Positions 1-6,678 of a stretch of DNA of 64,000 bases are shown here, in pieces. Each line of letters begins with the position of its first letter. Position 1 is the stretch's first letter. The DNA is from Aureimonas glaciei (GTDB lineage Bacteria; Pseudomonadota; Alphaproteobacteria; Rhizobiales; Rhizobiaceae), in assembly GCF_014643375.1 (NCBI RefSeq), contig NZ_BMJJ01000002.1, positions 345 to 64,344 of the forward strand. The letters are read 5' to 3'. The position numbers were made by a program, and so were the translations under genes. Below the pieces are notes generated by a model that was not told the DNA's origin, did not search any database, and was given only the letters and a program-made list of their open reading frames with translations.

Positions 1-1
1 A

Positions 2-139
2 GCGGGCGAGTGGCAGGTCCGCTTCTTCGACGTGCCGCTCGGCATCATCGACCAGACCCACCGAAAACTCCGCCGCCCCAGACAACTAAAACTCCCGACC
101 GACGCAGACCGGGACCCTTCCAAAGCCGAAGAAGTGTAA
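2..139 (+). CDS. C-terminal end of an IS481-like DDE transposase (partial)
   Basis: Only the last 45 residues lie in the window; the reading frame is open from base 2 to a TAA at 137-139. The segment containing WQVRFFDVPLGIIDQ resembles the C-terminal beta-rich tail of integrase-core transposases (pattern 'xW.VxFxxxxLGxxD'). The tail after it is basic. The catalytic core is outside the window, so the family call rests on this tail plus the terminal repeats that overlap the stop codon. It could instead belong to another integrase-core family. Confidence 0.5.
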   Translation, partial: AGEWQVRFFDVPLGIIDQTHRKLRRPRQLKLPTDADRDPSKAEEV

Positions 140-183
140 CCCATCCATCCGGGCAGTTCTGTTACTCATCAATCCGCTGGACA
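135..183 (+). mobile_element. Right terminus of an IS481-like element
   Basis: Two related motifs lie 25 bp apart: TGTAACCCATCCATCCGG at 135-152 and TGTTACTCATCAATCCGCTGG at 160-180 (given here as 18 bases and, for the second, key part TGTTACTCATCAATCCG). The block ends in ACA at 181-183, so its complement begins TGT, as expected for IS481-family inverted repeats. The first copy overlaps the transposase stop codon, the usual arrangement in these elements. The left end and any target duplication are outside the window. Confidence 0.5.
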
Positions 184-305
184 GGCAGCGGGATGAGGGG
201 CGGCGAAGCCGGGCAGCGTCGACGGATGCTACGAGGCCTCGGACGGAGAGCGGCTTCGGCGCCCCCTCATCGGCCTGCCGGCCACTTCTCCCCGTTGGGG
301 CGAAG
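184..305. repeat. Palindromic dispersed repeat, copy 1 (RIME-like), cut by the IS
   Basis: The arm GGCAGCGGGATGAGGGG with a following GGCGAAGCCG faces an inverted arm near 262-295 (GCCCCCTCATCGGCCTGCC), then a small hairpin CTTCTCCCCGTTGGGGCGAAG at 285-305. The same architecture occurs at 18515-18637 and 50639-50762. Those copies have a hairpin on both flanks; here the left hairpin is missing and the IS end sits in its place. Resemblance to rhizobial intergenic mosaic elements is by architecture only. Confidence 0.6.
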
Positions 306-503
306 ATACCCGCGTCGCGGTCGCCCGGTCCCGGCCACTGCGATGAAGGCTATATCGACCATCAGATCGATACGACTTTTCGCCTTGCTGCCCTTCATTC
401 CGATGAAATTGCCCGATTGCATCCGACCATGGCAAGTGCATAAATCAGGCATGGGCTAGATTTGGCTCACGATTGTGCAGTGCGATTAGCCGGCGGAGAT
501 TGG
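306..503. other. Non-coding stretch upstream of the ABC operon
   Basis: About 200 bp between the palindromic repeat and the ATPase start. It is less GC-rich than its surroundings between 345 and 480 and presumably holds the operon promoter. No convincing -35/-10 pair, operator or RNA gene was recognised. Confidence 0.4.
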
Positions 504-1325
504 ATGACGTCGATGTCTGCCATCAGTTCTCCCCCCGAGGCCGCTTCCGGCGCCGGTTCCGCCGCGCATCCTGTCCGCGTGACCGACCTCTACAAGAGCT
601 TCGGCCAGCTCGACGTGCTGAAGGGCGTGTCCCTGACCGCGGCGCGCGGCGACGTGGTGGCGGTCATCGGCGGGTCGGGCTCCGGCAAGTCGACCCTGTT
701 GCGCTGCATCAATCTCCTGGAGAACCCGACCCGCGGCGAGATCGCCATCGACGGGGAGCCGCTGCGGATGAAGAGCGACGGTCACGGCGGGCTGCTGCCG
801 GCCGATCGGCGCCAGGTGCAGCGCATCCGCACGCGGCTCGGCATGGTGTTCCAGAGCTTCAACCTCTGGCAGCACCTGACCCTGATCCAGAACGTCGTCG
901 AGGTGCCGATCCATGTCCTGAAGACGCCCCGGGATGAGGCCCGCGCCGTGGCCGAGGCGCTGCTGAAGCGGGTCGGCCTCTTCGACAAGCGCGACACCTA
1001 TCCCGCCTTTCTCTCGGGCGGCCAGCAGCAGCGGGCGGCAATCGCCCGGGCGCTGGCGATCCAGCCGGAGGTGATGCTGTTCGACGAGCCGACCTCGGCC
1101 CTCGATCCCGAACTCGTCGGCGAGGTGCTGGCGGTGATTCGGGATCTTGCCGCCGAAGGGCGGACGATGATCCTCGTCACGCACGAGATGACGTTTGCGC
1201 GGGAAGTCGCCAGCCGCGTCGTCTTCCTGCACGCCGGCATGGTCGAGGAAGAGGGGCCGCCCGAAGACCTCTTCGGCAGCCCGAAATCAGAGCGCCTGCA
1301 GCGCTTCATCCGCTCCATCCACTGA
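504..1325 (+). CDS. Polar/basic amino acid ABC transporter ATPase (HisP/OccP type)
   Basis: This is the ATP-hydrolysing subunit of a type I importer for basic or polar amino acids or opines. In the 273-residue protein, Walker A (GGSGSGKST) is near residues 56-64, the ABC signature LSGGQ near 170-174 and Walker B (MLFDEP) near 191-196; a D-loop and switch histidine (VTHE) follow. The HisP/GlnQ-like SALDPELVGEVL stretch supports the substrate class. The ATG at 504 was chosen because GGCGGAG lies about 7 bases upstream; a TTG at 462 is an in-frame alternative. It is the first gene of a four-gene operon. Confidence 0.93.
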   Translation: MTSMSAISSPPEAASGAGSAAHPVRVTDLYKSFGQLDVLKGVSLTAARGDVVAVIGGSGSGKSTLLRCINLLENPTRGEIAIDGEPLRMKSDGHGGLLPADRRQVQRIRTRLGMVFQSFNLWQHLTLIQNVVEVPIHVLKTPRDEARAVAEALLKRVGLFDKRDTYPAFLSGGQQQRAAIARALAIQPEVMLFDEPTSALDPELVGEVLAVIRDLAAEGRTMILVTHEMTFAREVASRVVFLHAGMVEEEGPPEDLFGSPKSERLQRFIRSIH

Positions 1326-1369
1326 TCGCAACAAAAGGGCCCGCCGCGGCCCGCCTCGAAGGAAACGCC

Positions 1370-2149
1370 ATGAGCTCTCTTCTGAAGTCGATCGGTCTCG
1401 CCGCGGTTCTCGCTGCCGCCGCCTTGGCTCCGGCGCTCGCCGATCCCGTCCGCGTCGGCATCGCCGCGGAGCCCTATCCGCCCTTCGCCTCGCCCGATTC
1501 CTCCGGAAAATGGACAGGCTGGGAAGTGGATCTCGCCATGGCCGTCTGCGCCGAGGCCAAGCTCGACTGCGTCATCACCCCGGTGGCCTGGGACGGCATC
1601 ATCCCGGCGCTGACCTCGTCGAAGATCGACATGATCGCCGCCTCGATGTCGATCACCGCCGAGCGCGAGAAGACCATCGACTTCTCTGAAAAGTACTACA
1701 ACACCCCGACGGCGGTGGCCGTGGCCAAGGATTCCGACATCGCCGCGACGCCCGCGGGTCTGGCCGGCAAAATCATCGGCGTGCAGGTGTCGACCGTCCA
1801 CGAAGTCTACGTCCGCAAGCACTTCACTGACGCCGCCGAGGTAAAAGTCTACCAGACACAGGACGAGGCGAACCAGGATCTCGTCGCCGGTCGCATCGAC
1901 GCCACGCAGGCCGATTCCATCGCGCTCGATGCCTTCGTCCAGTCCGCCGACGGCAAGGCCTGCTGCAAGCTCGCCGGCAATGTCGCGCCGGATGTCGAGG
2001 TGCTCGGTCCCGGCGTCGGCTTCGGCCTGCGCAAGGGCGAGACCGAGCTGAAGGACAAGCTGAACGCCGCAATCACGGCGATCCGCGCCAACGGCAAGTA
2101 TGACGAGATCACCAAACCCTACTTCGCCTTCGACATGTACGGCGGCTGA
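1370..2149 (+). CDS. Periplasmic amino acid-binding protein (SBP family 3)
   Basis: This is the substrate-binding component of the importer, 259 residues with a signal peptide of about 24 residues ending PALA. The family signature GWEVDLA lies at about residues 50-56 and the MIAASMSIT/REKTIDFS region, which lines the ligand pocket in HisJ/LAO-type proteins, follows. A GAAGGAAA ribosome-binding site precedes the ATG. Family relatives bind lysine, arginine, ornithine, histidine or octopine/nopaline; the exact ligand cannot be read from sequence alone. The adjacent arginine-type aminotransferase favours a basic amino acid. Confidence 0.92.
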   Translation: MSSLLKSIGLAAVLAAAALAPALADPVRVGIAAEPYPPFASPDSSGKWTGWEVDLAMAVCAEAKLDCVITPVAWDGIIPALTSSKIDMIAASMSITAEREKTIDFSEKYYNTPTAVAVAKDSDIAATPAGLAGKIIGVQVSTVHEVYVRKHFTDAAEVKVYQTQDEANQDLVAGRIDATQADSIALDAFVQSADGKACCKLAGNVAPDVEVLGPGVGFGLRKGETELKDKLNAAITAIRANGKYDEITKPYFAFDMYGG

Positions 2150-2181
2150 TCGAGCGGCGTCCGGGCGATAGGAGGGCAGGG

Positions 2182-2898
2182 ATGTTCGGCGACCTGGCGC
2201 TGCTGTCGCCCTTTCCCCCCGGCTGGGGGGCGACGCTGCTCTGGGGGTTCTGGAATTCCCTCCAGGTGGCGGTCGGCGGCTTCGGCTTCGGCCTGCTGCT
2301 CGGCATCGGCGGCGCCTTCGGAAAACTCTATGGCGGGCCGGTCACCCGCGATCTCCTCGCCTGCTACACCACCATCATCCGCGCGGTGCCGGAACTGGTG
2401 CTGATCGTCCTGCTCTATTATGCCGGCGGCGACCTGCTCAACGCCGTGCTCGCCCTCGTCTCGCTCGGCCCGGTCGACATCTCCGGCCTCGTCGCCGGCA
2501 TCTTCGTCATCGCCGTGGTGCAGGGCGCCTATTCGACCGAGGTGCTGCGCGGCGCGATAAGGGCGGTGCCGGAGGGCCAACTCGAGGCGGCACGCGCCTA
2601 CGGCATGTCGCCCTTCCTGATGCTGCGGCGGATCACGCTGCCGGCCATGCTGCCGCACGCCATCCCCGGGCTGTCGAACCTCTGGCTGATCGCCACCAAG
2701 GATACGGCGCTTCTGGCCGTCGTCGGCTTCGCCGAATTGACGCTGGCGACGCGCCAGGCGGCCGGGACGACCAAGGCCTATTTCCTGTTCTTCACCGCCG
2801 CCGGCCTCCTCTATCTCGCCCTAACGCTCGGCTCGAACTTCTTGATCCGGCGGATCGAGAAACGCGCGCGGCGCGGGCTGACGCGGATGCCGGCATGA
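2182..2898 (+). CDS. Amino acid ABC transporter permease (HisQ/OccQ-like)
   Basis: A 238-residue inner-membrane permease. The conserved cytoplasmic EAA loop is visible as GQLEAARAYGMSPFLMLRRI in the middle of the protein, followed by the LPAMLPHAIPGLSN segment. An AGGAGGG site lies just upstream of the ATG. The stop codon overlaps the next permease start (ATGA at 2895-2898), implying translational coupling. It presumably pairs with the second permease as a heterodimeric channel. Confidence 0.92.
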   Translation: MFGDLALLSPFPPGWGATLLWGFWNSLQVAVGGFGFGLLLGIGGAFGKLYGGPVTRDLLACYTTIIRAVPELVLIVLLYYAGGDLLNAVLALVSLGPVDISGLVAGIFVIAVVQGAYSTEVLRGAIRAVPEGQLEAARAYGMSPFLMLRRITLPAMLPHAIPGLSNLWLIATKDTALLAVVGFAELTLATRQAAGTTKAYFLFFTAAGLLYLALTLGSNFLIRRIEKRARRGLTRMPA

Positions 2899-3731
2899 GC
2901 GACCTCCCGGCCATCGTCGCGCCGCCTGTCACTGCGCCGCTCGGGCCGAACCGGGTCGATGTCCGGGCCTTCCTGCAGCCACACCGCATCGTCCTGATGC
3001 TGTGTGGTGCCGGCATCGTGCTCGCGGCGGCGCTCGTCGGGCGATGGGACTGGCTGCCGCGCTATGGCGGCATGATCTTTGCCGGCGTCGGGCAGTCGCT
3101 GCTCCTCCTCCTCGCCACCGCCGTTCTCGGCTTCCTCATAGCCGTGCCGCTCGGCCTCGCGCAAGCCGCCGGCCCCTGGCCGCTGGCCGTCGCGGCCCGC
3201 AGTTTCTGCACGGTGATCCGCGGCACGCCGCTGCTCCTGCAGCTCTGGCTGCTCTATTACGGCCTGGGTTCCTTGTTTCCGCTGATCCCCGAGATCCGCG
3301 ACTCCTTCCTCTGGCCGTATCTTCGTCAGGCCTGGCCCTATGCGGTGCTCGCGCTCAGCCTCTCCTTCGCCGGCTATGAGGGCGAGGTGATGCGCGGCGC
3401 GCTGGCCGGCGTGTCCCGCGGTGAGCTGGAGGCGGGGCGGGCCTTCGGCATGGGCCGCACGACGCTGCTGCGGCGGATCTGGCTGCCGCGCGCCATCCAG
3501 CGGGCGCTGCCGACGCTGGCCGGCGAGACGGTGCTGCAGCTGAAGTCGACGCCGCTGGTCGCGACCATCACGGTCGTCGACATCTATGCCGTGTTCTCCC
3601 GCATCCGGCAGGACACCTACATCACCTACGAGCCGCTGCTCCTGATGGCGCTGATCTACCTCCTCCTCACCGGCATTCTGGTCGGCCTGTTCCGGCTGCT
3701 CGAAAACCGCCTTCCCGGCAAAGGCGCCTGA
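2895..3731 (+). CDS. Amino acid ABC transporter permease (HisM/OccM-like)
   Basis: The second permease, 278 residues, starts inside the stop of the first. It has a roughly 40-residue N-terminal extension before the first membrane span. The EAA loop reads GELEAGRAFGMGRTTLLRRI, and the STPLVATITVVDI stretch is typical of HisM-type permeases. The operon normally might continue with a catabolic gene; here the next reading frame is the broken start of an amidohydrolase that overlaps this stop codon. Confidence 0.92.
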   Translation: MSDLPAIVAPPVTAPLGPNRVDVRAFLQPHRIVLMLCGAGIVLAAALVGRWDWLPRYGGMIFAGVGQSLLLLLATAVLGFLIAVPLGLAQAAGPWPLAVAARSFCTVIRGTPLLLQLWLLYYGLGSLFPLIPEIRDSFLWPYLRQAWPYAVLALSLSFAGYEGEVMRGALAGVSRGELEAGRAFGMGRTTLLRRIWLPRAIQRALPTLAGETVLQLKSTPLVATITVVDIYAVFSRIRQDTYITYEPLLLMALIYLLLTGILVGLFRLLENRLPGKGA

Positions 3732-3813
3732 TGCCGATCTGGCTTCCAACGCCGTTTCCGACATGGTCGCGCTGCGGCACGCGCTGCACCGGCATCCCGA
3801 GATCGGCCTGTCT
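3730..3813 (+). pseudogene. Remnant of an M20-type amidohydrolase (N-terminal fragment)
   Basis: In the frame starting at 3730 (GAT) the DNA reads DADLASNAVSDMVALRHALH followed by RHPEIGLS. This matches the N-terminal helix of M20D amidohydrolases (hippurate hydrolase and relatives), where 'M..LRR.LH.HPEL' is conserved. The similarity stops abruptly at about 3813, exactly where a 23-bp tandem repeat starts, and no metal-binding motif follows. The start of the gene would overlap the end of the upstream permease, as expected for a former fifth operon gene. The fragment is short, so the call rests on about 28 residues. Confidence 0.55.
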
Positions 3814-3905
3814 TCGAATGGCGCAAGTCTGACCAATCGAATGGCGCAAGCCTGGCCAGTCGGATGGCGCGAGCCTGAACAGTCGAATGGCGCAAGCCTG
3901 AACGG
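3814..3905. repeat. Tandem repeat, four units of 23 bp
   Basis: Four adjacent units occupy 3814-3836, 3837-3859, 3860-3882 and 3883-3905, with core TCGAATGGCGCAAGCCTG. Units differ at only a few positions (for example TCGGATGGCGCGAGCC in unit 3). The period is not a multiple of three, so it is not a coding repeat. It sits between the amidohydrolase remnant and a long palindromic element. Confidence 0.85.
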
Positions 3906-3906
3906 T

Positions 3907-4049
3907 CGTCATCCTCGGGGCCCTGGCCCAGGGGATCCATGCCGTCCCGTGTCCACCGCCGCTCCGGTTCCGGAAGAGGCCGGCCGCCTGCCGCCGAACC
4001 CATCATACACGCCTCGGCATGGATCCCCGCGCTGCGCGCGAGGATGACG
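3907..4049. repeat. Long palindromic dispersed repeat (CGTCATCCTCG type), copy 1
   Basis: The outer arms are CGTCATCCTCG (3907-3917) and CGAGGATGACG (4039-4049). Inner arms GGGGATCCATGCCG and CGGCATGGATCCCC also pair. A shorter copy with the same outer arms is at 48476-48526. Such 'GTCATCC...GGATGAC' elements are common intergenic repeats in alphaproteobacteria. Positions 4050-4111 after it hold no further feature. Confidence 0.8.
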
Positions 4050-4111
4050 AAGCTTTGCGGGCTGGCCGCACTTTCCTTTAAATTTGCCGGCCAAACCCTC
4101 GGCACAACGCC

Positions 4112-5284
4112 CTACAGGCTGCGGCAGAATCGGTCGATGCGGCGGCAGGCTTCGGCCAGGGTCGCCTCGCCGGCGGTGAAGGCGATGCGCAGGAACCCGT
4201 AAGCGGGGGCGCCGAAGGCGGTGGCGTCGAGGGTCGAAACGCCGGTCTCGCGAAACAGCCGCCAGGCAAAATCGTAGGGCGTGAGGCCCGTCGCCCGCAC
4301 GTCGACCAGCACGAACATGCCGGCCTCCGGCGTCAGCACCGAAATGTTCGGCACGGCCGACAGCGCGGCGACGACGAGGTCGCGCCGCGCGCGGTAGCGC
4401 TCGCGCATGTCGGCGGTGACCTCGGCATAGCTCGAAATGGCGACCATCGCCGCCTCCTGCACGAAGCCGGGCATGCCGTAGAGCATGCACAGCGCCAGGC
4501 GCTCGATGTGGTGGACGAGTTCGGCATTGGCGACGACCCAGCCGACCCGCCAACCGGTCATCGCATGCGTCTTCGACAGGCTGCCGATCGTCACCGTTCG
4601 CTCGGCCATGCCCGGCAGCGAGGCGATCGACACATGCGGCACGTCGAAGGCGAGGGCGGCATAGACCTCGTCGACGATCACCGTCAGGTCGTGCTCGATG
4701 GCGATCGCGGCGATCGCCGCCAGTTCTTCGCGCCGCATCACCGCGCCGGTCGGATTGTTGGGCGTGGCGAAGATGATGGCGCGGGTGCGAGGGGTGACCG
4801 CGGCGCGGATGGCGGCGGGGTCGGGGTGGAACCCGCTCCCGGCGGGCATCGGGACGGGCACGATCCTGGCGCCCGCCACCTGCAGCGTCGCCTCGTAGGT
4901 AACATAGGCCGGCTCCAGCACGATCACCTCGTCGCCCTCGGCGAGCAGGCACAGCGAGGCGGAGAACAGCGCGTTCTGCGCGCCGGCCATCAGGATCACA
5001 TGGCCGGGCGAAAGGTCCGGCTGGCCGAGCGAGGGGCCGACGAGGTCCGCCAGCGCCTGGCGCAGCGCCGGGCGGCCGGGCACGTCGGTATAGTGCGTGT
5101 CGCCGGCGCGCAGGGCCGCGACGGCGGCCTCCATCACCGGCTCGGGCGTGGCAAAGTCGGGGTCGCCGATGGTGAGGAGTATGACGTCCTCGCCGCGCCG
5201 CTGCGCTGCTGTGGCGGCCTCGTGGATCTTCCAGGCGGCGACGCCGGGGCCGTCGATCCGCTCGACGAGGGGGGAAAAGCGCAT
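4112..5284 (-). CDS. PLP-dependent aminotransferase, AruH (arginine:pyruvate transaminase)-like
   Basis: A 390-residue fold-type I aminotransferase. NNPTG is at 176-180, DEVY at 205-208 and the PLP lysine in SLSKTHAMTGWRVGW is about Lys238. The segments GDPDFATP, HYTDVPGR, GDEVIVLEPAYVTYEA and SLPGMAERT...SLSKTHAMTGWRVGWVV follow arginine:pyruvate transaminase AruH more closely than aspartate transaminases, as I recall that family. AruH turns arginine into 2-ketoarginine. The gene is transcribed toward the ABC operon, and a hydroxyacid dehydrogenase lies upstream on the same strand. Substrate assignment is inference; another amino donor is possible. Confidence 0.8.
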   Translation of the reverse strand: MRFSPLVERIDGPGVAAWKIHEAATAAQRRGEDVILLTIGDPDFATPEPVMEAAVAALRAGDTHYTDVPGRPALRQALADLVGPSLGQPDLSPGHVILMAGAQNALFSASLCLLAEGDEVIVLEPAYVTYEATLQVAGARIVPVPMPAGSGFHPDPAAIRAAVTPRTRAIIFATPNNPTGAVMRREELAAIAAIAIEHDLTVIVDEVYAALAFDVPHVSIASLPGMAERTVTIGSLSKTHAMTGWRVGWVVANAELVHHIERLALCMLYGMPGFVQEAAMVAISSYAEVTADMRERYRARRDLVVAALSAVPNISVLTPEAGMFVLVDVRATGLTPYDFAWRLFRETGVSTLDATAFGAPAYGFLRIAFTAGEATLAEACRRIDRFCRSL

Positions 5285-5350
5285 GGAAAATCCTGTCCGT
5301 CTGGTCTGCGTGGCCGTCTTGGAGCCGAGGTCCCCGGCAAAGGCAAGGCG

Positions 5351-5392
5351 TGATCCCGAACGATGGCTTCCCGCTTTCGGCGGGGGATCACC
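5351..5392. other. Hairpin between the dehydrogenase and the aminotransferase
   Basis: The arms GTGATCCC (5351-5358) and GGGATCAC (5385-5392) pair, with an inner hairpin CCCGC-TTTCG-GCGGG at 5371-5385; the innermost bases are shared between the two alternatives. There is no T-run on either side, so a terminator role is uncertain. It could be a small dispersed repeat. Confidence 0.35.
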
Positions 5393-5444
5393 CGGAAACA
5401 GAGAGCGACAGCGGGGCGGCGACCGGAAGAAAAGTCATCCCGCT

Positions 5445-6425
5445 TCAGTAGCCGCGGCCGGGCTCGACGCGGTGCGGCAGGTCCTTTCCGGCGAAGGCGG
5501 CGCGCAGCACGCAGGCGGCGGCGCGGGCCTCTTCGTCGCGGCCCTGCACCGCCGCACCGTGCTGCGTGAGGGTGATCTTCGGATGCTGCCAGAAGCCGTG
5601 CCCGGCCGGGAGCGGCTCCGTGCGGGTGACGTCGAGCACGGCGCCGGCGACATGGCCGGACTCGAGGGCGGCCAGGAGGTCGGGCTCGACCAGATGGCCG
5701 CCGCGGCCGGCATTCACCAGCATCGCGCCGGCCGGCAGTTTCGCCAGCAGTTCGGCGTCGATCAGGTCCTGCGTTTCGGGCGTCAGCGGCAGCAGGCAGA
5801 TTAGGATGTCGCAGCGCGGCAGAAAACCTTCAAGGCCCGCTTCGCCGTGGTACGTCTCGATGCCGGGAAGCGCTTTCGGGCTGCGGCTCCAGCCCGAAAG
5901 CGGGAAGCCGAAAGGCGCCAGCCGCTCGGCCGCTGCCGTGCCCAGAGCGCCGAGGCCCATGATGCCGACCCGGCGCTCGGCCGCCGGCAGCGACGGCATG
6001 TCGCCGCGCCATTCACCCGATGTCTGCCGGTGGTGCAGGCTCTGCCAGCCACGGTGGAGATGCAGCACCGACAACACCACGAATTCCGCCATCCGAGCCG
6101 CGATGCCGGGCTCGCGCATGCGCAGCAGCACGGCGTCCGGCGGCAGGCCCTCGACAAGGCCGTCGACGCCGGCGCCGCGCGACATCACGAAGCGCAGGCG
6201 CGGCATGTCGTGCAGCGCCGCCGGCGGAGGCGCCCAGACCACGGCGGCGTCGGCGCCGCCGACATCCCCGTCGAAACCGAGGAGATGCGCGCCGGGCATT
6301 TCCTGCGAAAAGACAGACTGCCAGAGCGGCAGCAGGTCATCCTCCACCTGGACGGCGATCAGAGGCCCGGTCATCGGCGGCGTGTCGAAGGGCGCGGCAT
6401 GGCTCGGTTCTCGCGGAGAGGGCAT
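5445..6425 (-). CDS. D-2-hydroxyacid dehydrogenase, GhrA-like (glyoxylate/hydroxypyruvate reductase A)
   Basis: An NAD(P)-dependent 2-hydroxyacid dehydrogenase. The Rossmann motif GLGALG is near residues 157-162, VNAGRG carries the conserved Arg, and TEPLP and TQHGAA carry the Glu and His of the catalytic set. The SRGAGVDGL and EPGIAARMAEFVVL segments are typical of the GhrA branch, which reduces glyoxylate, hydroxypyruvate or related 2-oxoacids. The ATG at 6425 gives 326 residues; an internal ATG at 6374 (MTGPLIAVQV) gives a length nearer the family norm, and neither has a strong ribosome-binding site. A role in reducing the keto acid from the neighbouring transaminase is inference. Confidence 0.85.
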   Translation of the reverse strand: MPSPREPSHAAPFDTPPMTGPLIAVQVEDDLLPLWQSVFSQEMPGAHLLGFDGDVGGADAAVVWAPPPAALHDMPRLRFVMSRGAGVDGLVEGLPPDAVLLRMREPGIAARMAEFVVLSVLHLHRGWQSLHHRQTSGEWRGDMPSLPAAERRVGIMGLGALGTAAAERLAPFGFPLSGWSRSPKALPGIETYHGEAGLEGFLPRCDILICLLPLTPETQDLIDAELLAKLPAGAMLVNAGRGGHLVEPDLLAALESGHVAGAVLDVTRTEPLPAGHGFWQHPKITLTQHGAAVQGRDEEARAAACVLRAAFAGKDLPHRVEPGRGY

Positions 6426-6624
6426 TCACGGGGGTGAAATGAATTCTGCGGTTCGCCGGAGAGGATTGCAAGCACCCGCCGCGGCCGGGGTAGGGCCGGG
6501 GCGCCCAGGGCCGCTTCCGGATGAGAGGCTCAACGGCATCCCCGCACGGCCGCAGAGGCGGCAAGATAATCCGCTGCGGCCGCCGCTCGGCCGCTTGCAT
6601 CTGCACCGTTGGAATGGCTTATTG

Positions 6625-6642
6625 ATTTCACAGGTATGAAAT
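6625..6642. promoter_or_regulatory. Inverted repeat ATTTCA-N6-TGAAAT, possible operator
   Basis: A perfect 6-bp dyad with a 6-bp spacer, lying in an AT-rich pocket 37 bp before the flavoprotein start at 6679. Placement between a divergent gene pair suits a regulator site or promoter element. No regulator gene is next to it, and a dyad of this size could occur by chance. Confidence 0.3.
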
Positions 6643-6678
6643 TGCAACGACCTCCCATCATGTCGAGGAAAGCAGTCC

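Noticed and set aside
3814-3905. CRISPR array
   Set aside because: Repeats are adjacent without spacers, and no cas gene is present.
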